DNA of 64,000 nucleotides from Pyrinomonadaceae bacterium. GTDB lineage: Bacteria > Acidobacteriota > Blastocatellia > Pyrinomonadales > Pyrinomonadaceae. This document shows positions 53,423-61,786 of the stretch, in pieces. Every line of letters begins with the position of its first letter. Position 1 is the stretch's first letter. The position numbers were made by a program, and so were the translations under genes. The notes beneath the pieces were generated by a model. That model did not search any database. It saw only the letters and a program-made list of their open reading frames with translations, and was not told the origin of the DNA. The stretch covers positions 1 to 64,000 of the forward strand of contig JAUZFQ010000218.1 in the NCBI GenBank assembly GCA_030838445.1. Reading direction: 5' to 3'.

Positions 53423-53895
53423 GTTTGATACTTGGCGTCCCAGCGTGTCGGGATGGAAGAGACGCGAACCCGTGCGAGTGTATAACAGACGGGTTAAATC
53501 GAGAGGATGGCGGACGCATCGCACGCGAAAATTAACACGCCGCGCGGGCGAGCGCAAAGGCAGCCAGCCATCCCCAATCCGTCGCCATCCGGTTGTTGAT
53601 TGCGCGCGTCGCGCCCTTGAAGTGTTGACGTGAATGTCACGCACGGAATTGCGATCCGTTGCTCGACGACCGTATTCAAGATTTTCGTTGACAGGAAATA
53701 AATTTCAAACTACTCTGCGCACCTTGAATTTTTTCGGTAGCACTACCGCATATCTGTCTGATGAATTTCCTGACCGTCAGCAGCTTGCAACACTTCACAC
53801 TAAGTAAGCACTTAAGAGCGTTAATCTCTTAGGAAGGGTCTGTGCAGTCGCCCCTTCCCGCAAAATTACATTACTCATTTCGCAGGAGGAATGCG

Positions 53896-56565
53896 ATGAG
53901 ACTCGCGAGAAGAGCGCAAGCATTGGCGCTCACCCTGTTGGTGCTGTGTGCCGCAGTATCAGCTCAAACACTTCGGCCGGCGGATGATCCGAGAAACACC
54001 GCTCCGACCGTAGGCACAGGCGGCCCCGTTGGCGGCCCCACCGGACTCTTCACCATCTACGACGGCTCGACGCTGCGTAAAGGTGAATTCACTTTCAGCA
54101 TTGCCTACAGCAACTTTGACCGCGACCCGGGCAACGTGGACATCACGGAAGTCCCGCTCAGTTTCCAGATCGGTCTGTCAGACCACCTGGAACTGTTCTT
54201 CAATACCGACGGCTATCGCGGCGTCAAAGTTAATGCTCCGCAGAACCTGTCGAGTTTCTATTTGCCGAACACCGCGATCTTTACGTCGCGGCTACTCACC
54301 GTTACGGCGGGCGTTCCGACTTTCGACACGCGCTTGCAGAGCGGCGGAGCCATCGTGCTCGCGCCGATCAACAACGTCGTGATCGGCCCGTCGGCGCTGT
54401 TCCGCCCCGTCGGCAACCAGCCCTTCGTGCAGTTCCCGTTCGTCGGTGGTTCGGCCGGTAACTTCCAGAACGGCTTTGCCGGGTTCAACCCGCGCTTCAC
54501 GTTCACGCTCGGCGGCCCGACGGGCAACAACGCCGGCGGCAGCAACTTCGGCGCGGCGGCTAACTTTCCCGGCATCGGCTCGGTCTTCGGCAGCATCCTG
54601 CCGGGCGTCGTGCTGAGCCAGAGACTCGTCCCGGCCACGCTGACGACGAGCGCGCAAGTCGTCCCTGCGACGTTCACCCTTGCTCCGACTTACTTGCCGG
54701 ATGCGCCGTTCATCAGCCGTCTCTACGGCGAGTCGGCCTTCAGCACGTTCACCATCGGTGCGAAGTATCGTTTCACCGGGCCGAACAACCCGTTCGGCAT
54801 CGGCTTGATTCCGTTCTATCGCTTCTACGCCGACACGCCTGACGACCGCAACGGCTTCAACCAGATGCAGCGCGGCGCAGGCCCCGGCAGCAGCCTGGGC
54901 GACTTCGGTCTCGTGCTGTTCGCCGACGGCCGTTTGAGCCGCAGCGTCAACGTCTCGGCCAACTTGGGCTACATCCTGAACAGCAACCCGCGCAGCGAGT
55001 TGTTGGGCGATGCGGTGTTGCTCGACCGTCCTGATGAACTGATCGGGGGCGTGGGCATCGACTTTCCGGTCAACGAGCACTTCCAGCCGATCATCGAAGT
55101 GAAGTCGGTGCAGTACGTGGGCGGGCGGACGCCGAACGCGTTCCAGAACAACCCGGTTGATTTTCTGGCTGGCGTGCGCATCTTCCCGCGCCGCTGGATG
55201 GGCTTCAGCGCGGCCTATCGCGCGCACATGAATCAGCAGGGCGGTCGGATCTTCAACGACCGCGGGTTGGAGGACTTCCCGCGCGGCTTCGTGCAATCGC
55301 AAGACCCGCACGGTTACATCTTCCAGTTCTGGGCCGGCCACAGAAACGACCGTCCTAGATACAAGGTTACGTTAGAGGCCAAGCTGGACACTAAGCGGTC
55401 TGTGAAGCTGCCTTACGTGCCTGAACCCACGAACGTCCCCTGCCCGGCTAAGATCTCGGCGGAGGCTCCGGCGTGCGACTCGAATTCTGACGGCAGAGAG
55501 CAGATCACCGCGAATGTCCGTTACTTCGTCGCCCCGGAAAACGACCCGACGAAGGCGAGAGATTTGCCTCAGGAGGACATCACTTACACGTGGGTCGTTA
55601 CCGAAGCCGGAACCACCAACGTTTCGGAAGCCATCAAGATTGCGCCCAAAGGCCCACACACGGCTGAGGCCATGCTCGACCTGTCAGGCGCGAAGCCCGG
55701 CAACTACACGGTCACGCTCACGGCCGACGACGGCTGCGGCATCTCCTGCATCGTGCCAATCGACATCACGGTCGACAGGTGCCCGACTCCGCCGCCGCCC
55801 TACCCACTGCCCACTCCTGCGCCTAGTATTGAATGCCCGCCACATCGGTACTTCACCCCGGGCGAAGACCTGACTTTCACCTCGAGCGTGACTAACTCCG
55901 GTGAAATCCAGAGACTCGATTCGGGTGCGGTTTTGACTTACGAATGGTCAGTCGAAAACGGTCGGATCAAGAGCGGACAGGGCACCAGTCAGATCATCGT
56001 GGATACCACGGGCGTCAACCTGCCAATCAGGGCGACCTTGAGAGTCGGATACGCTGGAAGACCCGAATGCCCGGTGGGGTCGGATTCATGCACCGTACCG
56101 CCGCCGCCTGTAGGCTGTTGGGTGTACGACAAATTCGTGGACATACCGTTCAACGACGAGAAAGCCCGGCTCGATCTGTTCGTCGTAGAGTTGCAGAAGG
56201 ATCCCGGCCAGACTGGCTACTACATGTCATTCAGCGGGTTCGGCGCAACCGGCGTTGACAAGAAAGTCTCCGCTTTCGACAGGTACACGCGCGGAATAAA
56301 CTACATTTCCGAGACCAGAAAGTATGTCGGTGTGAATGGTGTGGACGCGGGCGATAGTCCAGACTGCTTCACCGCGATTCTCTGGGTCTGCCCGGCCGGG
56401 GCCAAGACACCCCCGCCGACGGAGCTAAACAACAAGGACGTAGCCGAAGCGATGAAAGAGGCTCGCAAGGAAGTCGGCTCTTGCGGTAGCAAACCGCTCC
56501 GGCAACCTGCGACGCGGGCGAAGCAGAGGCAGGTAAAACGAAAGAGCAGGCGCGCCAAGAGGTAG
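53896..56565 (+). CDS. Outer-membrane beta-barrel-like protein with PKD/Ig-like middle and OmpA-like-degenerate C-terminal domain
   Basis: ATG at 53896; signal peptide [24 protein letters not shown]; aromatic-alternating barrel strands; CWVYDKFVDIPFNDEKARLDLFVVELQKDPGQTGYYMSFSGFG. Confidence 0.75.
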   Translation: MRLARRAQALALTLLVLCAAVSAQTLRPADDPRNTAPTVGTGGPVGGPTGLFTIYDGSTLRKGEFTFSIAYSNFDRDPGNVDITEVPLSFQIGLSDHLELFFNTDGYRGVKVNAPQNLSSFYLPNTAIFTSRLLTVTAGVPTFDTRLQSGGAIVLAPINNVVIGPSALFRPVGNQPFVQFPFVGGSAGNFQNGFAGFNPRFTFTLGGPTGNNAGGSNFGAAANFPGIGSVFGSILPGVVLSQRLVPATLTTSAQVVPATFTLAPTYLPDAPFISRLYGESAFSTFTIGAKYRFTGPNNPFGIGLIPFYRFYADTPDDRNGFNQMQRGAGPGSSLGDFGLVLFADGRLSRSVNVSANLGYILNSNPRSELLGDAVLLDRPDELIGGVGIDFPVNEHFQPIIEVKSVQYVGGRTPNAFQNNPVDFLAGVRIFPRRWMGFSAAYRAHMNQQGGRIFNDRGLEDFPRGFVQSQDPHGYIFQFWAGHRNDRPRYKVTLEAKLDTKRSVKLPYVPEPTNVPCPAKISAEAPACDSNSDGREQITANVRYFVAPENDPTKARDLPQEDITYTWVVTEAGTTNVSEAIKIAPKGPHTAEAMLDLSGAKPGNYTVTLTADDGCGISCIVPIDITVDRCPTPPPPYPLPTPAPSIECPPHRYFTPGEDLTFTSSVTNSGEIQRLDSGAVLTYEWSVENGRIKSGQGTSQIIVDTTGVNLPIRATLRVGYAGRPECPVGSDSCTVPPPPVGCWVYDKFVDIPFNDEKARLDLFVVELQKDPGQTGYYMSFSGFGATGVDKKVSAFDRYTRGINYISETRKYVGVNGVDAGDSPDCFTAILWVCPAGAKTPPPTELNNKDVAEAMKEARKEVGSCGSKPLRQPATRAKQRQVKRKSRRAKR

Positions 56566-56635
56566 CTCGCGCCCGAATGATGCGGCGGTTCTCACTCTGC
56601 TTTCAAGCGCCATTGGCAAACGGAGGATTTAGCAC

Positions 56636-57205
56636 ATGAAGAAGAAGCTCGGAATTTCCGCCTGCCTTATGCTCTGCCTATTCGGAGGCCCTGCCTCCGG
56701 GGCCGGGCGAAGGGCAGCAGGTGTGGCGGAACTCGGATCGAAGCCGGGTGGAGAAAACTCTGCCCACTCCTCTTGGGCACGCCGCGCGCAGCGCACGCAG
56801 CGTGTTCCACCCACGAAGAAATGCATAGCGCGTTTGATGAACCTCCAGATACCGCTGCCGACGAAGACCCACACGGGCACCGTGAGGTACTCGGAGAGGA
56901 TAAACGGCAGTGCCACACTCACAATCAAGGATGACCAAACATTCGACCTGGTAATGCAGGATGGCTCGAATAACACCGCCAGTGGTCAATTATACGCGGT
57001 GACAAACTGCGGCGAAACGACGGTGGTGGTGAGAATCTCTGAGCCGGGAAGCAGCGACCCGTCAGCCACCCGTACCTTCTCGGCACGCGCGTGCATAAAT
57101 GGAGAAAACTTCAGCCTAACCAGCTTGGGTGCGGCTAATTTTTCCTTCCAAACGCCAGGGTCGGCCAGAGGCGGGACGCCTTTCGAGTTGGGGCGGTGCA
57201 AATAA
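56636..57205 (+). CDS. Exported hypothetical protein
   Basis: MKKKLGISACLMLCLFGGPASGA signal peptide; same strand immediately after the OMP-like gene; GGAGG-like RBS. Confidence 0.65.
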   Translation: MKKKLGISACLMLCLFGGPASGAGRRAAGVAELGSKPGGENSAHSSWARRAQRTQRVPPTKKCIARLMNLQIPLPTKTHTGTVRYSERINGSATLTIKDDQTFDLVMQDGSNNTASGQLYAVTNCGETTVVVRISEPGSSDPSATRTFSARACINGENFSLTSLGAANFSFQTPGSARGGTPFELGRCK

Positions 57206-57313
57206 TTAGTGAGTTAGGCGGCGAGCTATATAAACGCGGTCGCTACAAGTGATCACATCGAGAGGGTTTAATAGGCTAGATTGCAGCTCGCATTCCCTGC
57301 ATTAGCCTTTAAC

Positions 57314-57356
57314 CGGGTGGCCTAGTTCGGCACGACTAGGCCACCCGCTTTTTATG
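57314..57356 (+). terminator. Rho-independent terminator
   Basis: CGGGTGGCCTAGTtcggcacgACTAGGCCACCCGCTTTTT. Confidence 0.92.
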
Positions 57357-57564
57357 TTTCTGACGCCACGCCTGTCCTCTTCCCTCAGTCCAAACTTTAG
57401 TCAGCCTCAACAACCTTTCCCCTGCCTTGACCATCTGAGAAACCGGACGCTATAGTCGCAGTGGTTGTTTCGCGGGTGCGTTGTTCGACGCGTCTTGGCG
57501 CACCCGGACGAGACTCTGCCGCAGGTACTCAAACATGCTTCCCCCCGCTTCAAAAGGTATTCAC

Positions 57565-59451
57565 ATGAAAAAATTGTTGTGCCCCGTGCTGGCTCTGGCC
57601 TTCGCGCTCATGTTGTCCGCCGCTGCCGTCACGGCGCAAACTCCGGCCAAAGCGACGACAGCCGCGAGTGTTGCCGCTCAACCGGACGCGCGCCTGTTTC
57701 CTCTTGAGGACGTGCGCGCCGGGATGAAGGCGCGTGCGTGGACGGTCTTCGCGGGGACGGAGGCGCAGGAGTTCGGCGTGGACATCATCGGCGTGCTGCC
57801 GGGTTTCCCCGCGCCGCGCCAGTCCGCGATCATCGGTCGCCTGACGGGCGCGAACGCAGAGAAGACGGGCGTCTTCGCAGGCATGTCCGGCTCGCCCGTC
57901 TACATTGACGGCAAACTCGTCGGCGCAATCGCGTTCAGCTTCCCGTTCTCGAAAGAGCCGATCTGCGGCATCACGCCGATCAAGCAGATGATTGATATCT
58001 TCGAGCGGCAACAGGGAACCGCGGCACGCAACGGCGGCGCGTCGCGCACGATGTCTTTCGCCAAACTCGCCTCGACCGACTGGCAGACCGACTGGCCGAA
58101 ACCCGCCGTCTCGGGCGGCACGTTCGCCGCGCCCGTCGCGGCCGGGTCGCCTCTGAACGCTTTGCTCGGTCAGACCATCGCGCCGATTGCGACGCCGCTC
58201 GTCTTCAGCGGCATCAGTTCGGAAGCCCTCTCGCTCTACGCGCCGCAACTTCAGGCGAACGGCCTCTTGCCCGTCGCGGGCGTCGGCGGCGCGGCCTCGA
58301 TCACGCCGCTCGGTAAAGTGACCGACAAGACGCTCCCGCCCGGTTCGTCCGTCAGCGTCCAACTCGTGCGCGGCGACTATTCGCTCGCGGCCTTCGGCAC
58401 GGTCACGTGGCGCGACAATGATCGCATCTACGCCTTCGGCCACCCGTTCCTCGGCCTCGGCGTCGCCGACATGCCGATGTCCGAGTCGAACGTCGTGACG
58501 GTGATTTCGAGCGTCAACAATTCCTTCAAACTCTCTTCGGCGGGTCAGATGGTCGGCTCGATCTCGCAGGATCGCGCGACCGGCATCTACGGCATGCTCG
58601 GCCGCGCGCCCAAGATGATCCCCGTCAAGATCAACTTGCACACCAGCCGCGACCGCACCGAGACCTACACCTACGAAGTGGCGAACGACAAGTTCCTGAC
58701 GCCGATCCTTTTGAACATCACCATCTTCAGCACCATCGGCTCGACCGAACGCGCCCTCGGCGAATCAACCATCTCGCTGCGCGGCCAGATCAACGTCGCC
58801 GGGCAGCAGCCGATCAAGATCGAGCGCCGCTTCTCTTCGATGAACGCGGGCGCGCAGGCCGCCGCCTCCGTCGCCGTGCCGATGTCCGCGCTGCTCTCCA
58901 GCGGTTTCGACAACGTTGACGTCGGCCAGATCACCTTGGACATCACCTCGACCGACGAACGCATGTCGGGCACGCTCGACCGCATCGCGCTCGACCGCAC
59001 CGAAGTCACCCGCGGCGAGACGGTGGAAGTGCAGGCTTACGTCCGCACCGATTCGGGCAAGCAGTTCGTGCAGCGCATCCCCGTCAAGATTCCGGCGGAC
59101 GTGCCGCGCGGCCAACTCGTCCTCTTCGTCGGCGACGGCGGCGCGCTGCAACAGGCGTCGGCCGCGCAGAACTTCGTGCCGCTCGACTTGACCCAACTCG
59201 TCGGTGCAATCAACAAGATCAAGAAGAACGACCGGCTCTACGTCAAACTCTTCCGCGTCACTTCGGGGGCGGTCATCGGCACGGACGAGATGCCGAATTT
59301 GCCGCCCTCCGTCGTCGCCACGCTAAACAGCGACCGCACCTCCGGCGGCTTCACGCCGACCGCGCTCTCGCCCCTGGCCGAGCAGGAACTCCCGCCCGCC
59401 GAGTTCGTCATCGAAGGCCAACAACTGATCGCCATCAACGTTATCCGCTGA
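57565..59451 (+). CDS. SpoIVB-type peptidase S55 domain protein, exported
   Basis: Start MKKLLCPVLALAFALMLSAAAVTAQ at 57565; IIGRLTGANAEKTGVFAGMSGSPVYIDGKLVGAIAFSFPFSKEPICGITPI. Confidence 0.88.
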   Translation: MKKLLCPVLALAFALMLSAAAVTAQTPAKATTAASVAAQPDARLFPLEDVRAGMKARAWTVFAGTEAQEFGVDIIGVLPGFPAPRQSAIIGRLTGANAEKTGVFAGMSGSPVYIDGKLVGAIAFSFPFSKEPICGITPIKQMIDIFERQQGTAARNGGASRTMSFAKLASTDWQTDWPKPAVSGGTFAAPVAAGSPLNALLGQTIAPIATPLVFSGISSEALSLYAPQLQANGLLPVAGVGGAASITPLGKVTDKTLPPGSSVSVQLVRGDYSLAAFGTVTWRDNDRIYAFGHPFLGLGVADMPMSESNVVTVISSVNNSFKLSSAGQMVGSISQDRATGIYGMLGRAPKMIPVKINLHTSRDRTETYTYEVANDKFLTPILLNITIFSTIGSTERALGESTISLRGQINVAGQQPIKIERRFSSMNAGAQAAASVAVPMSALLSSGFDNVDVGQITLDITSTDERMSGTLDRIALDRTEVTRGETVEVQAYVRTDSGKQFVQRIPVKIPADVPRGQLVLFVGDGGALQQASAAQNFVPLDLTQLVGAINKIKKNDRLYVKLFRVTSGAVIGTDEMPNLPPSVVATLNSDRTSGGFTPTALSPLAEQELPPAEFVIEGQQLIAINVIR

Positions 59452-59472
59452 CGGCGAAGCGCAAGGTAAGTT

Positions 59473-59512
59473 GAAAGAGGCGAGAGTCGGACACTCTCGC
59501 CTCTTTGCTTTT
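59473..59512. terminator. Rho-independent-type hairpin between convergent genes
   Basis: AAAGAGGCGAGAGTcggacACTCTCGCCTCTTTGCTTTTT. Confidence 0.9.
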
Positions 59513-59539
59513 TCGCAAGGTTGAAAACTGCCACCAGCT

Positions 59540-60169
59540 TTATTTCTTCCAGCCTATGAACAGAAAACGACGCTCCGACTCAGGCATCTTGACGGCCATG
59601 TAACCGCGCAAGGTTTGATCCGCGTCCATCAGCGCGTCAAGCGAGTCGCCGCCGAAAAATAACAGTCGCGCGGCGGGCGGCGACCACTCGACGAGGCGCG
59701 GGTACATCGCCATAAAACATTCGAGCGCGCGGCAAGTGACGACTTCACACGCGGGCGCTTTCGTCTGCTCGAACCTGTGCGCGACGACGCGCGCCCTGTC
59801 TTGAAGTCCGAGTTTACTAATCGCTTCGCGCAGGTAGACGGCCTTCTTCGTCGAGGCTTCGACGAGCGTCGCGCTCACGTCGGGGCGTGCGACGAGGCAG
59901 GGGATGATCGGCAGGCCGCCCCCCGAACCCACGTCGCACACGCGCGCGCCGTCCGGCATGTGCTCGACGGCCGTGAGCGATTCGAGCACGTGCCGCGTCG
60001 CAAACTCGTTGGGCGAACACGGCGCGACCAGATGCAGCCGCGCGTTCCACTTCGACAGGTGCTCGTAATAGTCGCCGAGCCGCGCCCGCTCCGCCGCGCC
60101 GAGCGCGACGCCGTAGCGCGCGGCGTGCGTCTCAAGTGTCTCGTTGAATGTTTCGAGGGGCATCGTCAT
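59540..60169 (-). CDS. rsmG: 16S rRNA (guanine527-N7)-methyltransferase
   Basis: LGDYYEHLSKWNARLHLVA; RHVLESLTAVEHMPDGARVCDVGSGGGLPIIPCLVARPDV; VTCRALE. Confidence 0.9.
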   Translation of the reverse strand: MTMPLETFNETLETHAARYGVALGAAERARLGDYYEHLSKWNARLHLVAPCSPNEFATRHVLESLTAVEHMPDGARVCDVGSGGGLPIIPCLVARPDVSATLVEASTKKAVYLREAISKLGLQDRARVVAHRFEQTKAPACEVVTCRALECFMAMYPRLVEWSPPAARLLFFGGDSLDALMDADQTLRGYMAVKMPESERRFLFIGWKK

Positions 60170-60253
60170 CTCGCGTACCGGGTGGATAAAATACTGCCGC
60201 CTGGGTTAGCTTAGCGGAACTTCAAATTTCATGCACCGGGATCAAAGATCAGA

Positions 60254-61786
60254 ATGAGCGAACGCTTAAGCGCAGAGCACGAACAACTCGGCAAGTTGGC
60301 GACGGAGATCATCGCGCGTTACGCGCGCACGCTCGACGCGGCGCGCGTCTGTTCCGATGCCGCGCCCACCGACCTCGAAAAGATGTTCGACGAGCCGCTC
60401 CCACTCGAAGGCACGGACGCGCCCGAACTGTTCCGACGCTTCGAGCGCGAGGTCGTGCCGCACGCGATGAACATTCCCAGCCCACGCTACTACGGCCTGT
60501 TCAACCCGACGCCGCTGCCCGTCGCCGTCTGGGCTGACGCGCTCGCTTCGGCCATCAACCAGAACGGCGCGGCGTGGCGCAATTCGCCCTCGGCGAGCGT
60601 CATCGAGTCGCGCGTGCTCGGCTGGCTCTGCGAAATCGTCGGCTACGGCGCGGGGAGTTTCGGCACGCTCACGAGCGGCGGGTCGGAGGCGAACTTGATC
60701 GCGCTCAAGTGCGCACGCGACCGCGCCGCAGACTTCGTGCGCGACCACGGCCTGCGCGCCGCGCCTTTGAACGCGAGCCGGGATGACGGTCAAGTTGATA
60801 GTCAAATTAGTAGTAACGCGGCGCACGCGACGGCGGGCAACATGATCGTCTACGCGTCGGATCAGTGCCACTACTCATTCGTCAAGAGCGTAGACATCCT
60901 CGGCCTCGGCCGCGAGAACTTGCGGAAGGTCGCGACGGACGCGCGCTTCCACATTCGCACGGACGCGCTGCGCCGCGAGATCGAGCGCGACCTGGAAGCG
61001 GGCAACTTGCCCGTCTGCATCGCGGGCGCGGCGGGCGCAACCTCGACCGGCGTCATCGACCCGCTCGACGAACTCGCAGACCTCGCGCGCGAATACAAAC
61101 TCTGGTTTCACGTTGACGGCGCATACGGCGGCTCGCTCGCGATGTCGGAAAAATACAGACACCGGCTGCGCGGCATCGAGCGCGCGGATTCTGTGACGAT
61201 TGACCCGCACAAGTGGATGTTCGTGCCGTTCGCGGCGGGCGCGGTGCTCGTGCGCGAGGGCGGCGGCGTGCTGCGCGACGCGTTCGACATCACGCCGGAA
61301 TATTTGAGCGAGGAGCGCGGCGGCGGCGAAGACGTGCCGTTCGACTTCTTCCGCTACGGCCAACTCGGCACGCGCCGCTTCAACGCGCTCAAAATCTGGT
61401 TCGCATTGAAAACGCTCGGCACGCGCGGTTACGCAGAGATCATCGAACGGCAGATCGAACTCACGGAGTATTTCGCCGCGCGCATCGGCGCGCTCGAAGA
61501 GTTTGAGTGCGTCGGCGAGGTCGAGACGGCTGTGTGTTGCCTGCGCTTCGTCCCCAAGGAGATGCGTGATGCGAAAGGAGAAGAACTCGACGCCTTGCAA
61601 CGCGAATTGCAGGGGCGCATCGAACGTAGCGGCGAGGCGTGGTTTTCGACCACGGTGCTCGAAGGGCGGCGCGCGCTACGCGTGAACGTCAACAGCTTCC
61701 TGACGGAGCGGCGTCACATGGATGATCTGTTAGAATTGCTCCGCCGCGAAAGCAGAGAAGTGTTGAAAGCGAGAAAGACTCTATGA
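60254..61786 (+). CDS. PLP-dependent group II aromatic-L-amino-acid-type decarboxylase
   Basis: GTLTSGGSEANLIALKCARD; FHVDGAYGGSLAMSEKYR; VTIDPHKWMFVPFAAGAVLVR. Confidence 0.92.
   Translation: MSERLSAEHEQLGKLATEIIARYARTLDAARVCSDAAPTDLEKMFDEPLPLEGTDAPELFRRFEREVVPHAMNIPSPRYYGLFNPTPLPVAVWADALASAINQNGAAWRNSPSASVIESRVLGWLCEIVGYGAGSFGTLTSGGSEANLIALKCARDRAADFVRDHGLRAAPLNASRDDGQVDSQISSNAAHATAGNMIVYASDQCHYSFVKSVDILGLGRENLRKVATDARFHIRTDALRREIERDLEAGNLPVCIAGAAGATSTGVIDPLDELADLAREYKLWFHVDGAYGGSLAMSEKYRHRLRGIERADSVTIDPHKWMFVPFAAGAVLVREGGGVLRDAFDITPEYLSEERGGGEDVPFDFFRYGQLGTRRFNALKIWFALKTLGTRGYAEIIERQIELTEYFAARIGALEEFECVGEVETAVCCLRFVPKEMRDAKGEELDALQRELQGRIERSGEAWFSTTVLEGRRALRVNVNSFLTERRHMDDLLELLRRESREVLKARKTL

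Noticed and set aside
53423-53644. N-terminal extension of MobA
   Set aside because: MSDAEGFILAGGASSRMG at 53422 is the canonical start; upstream sequence is not conserved-looking.
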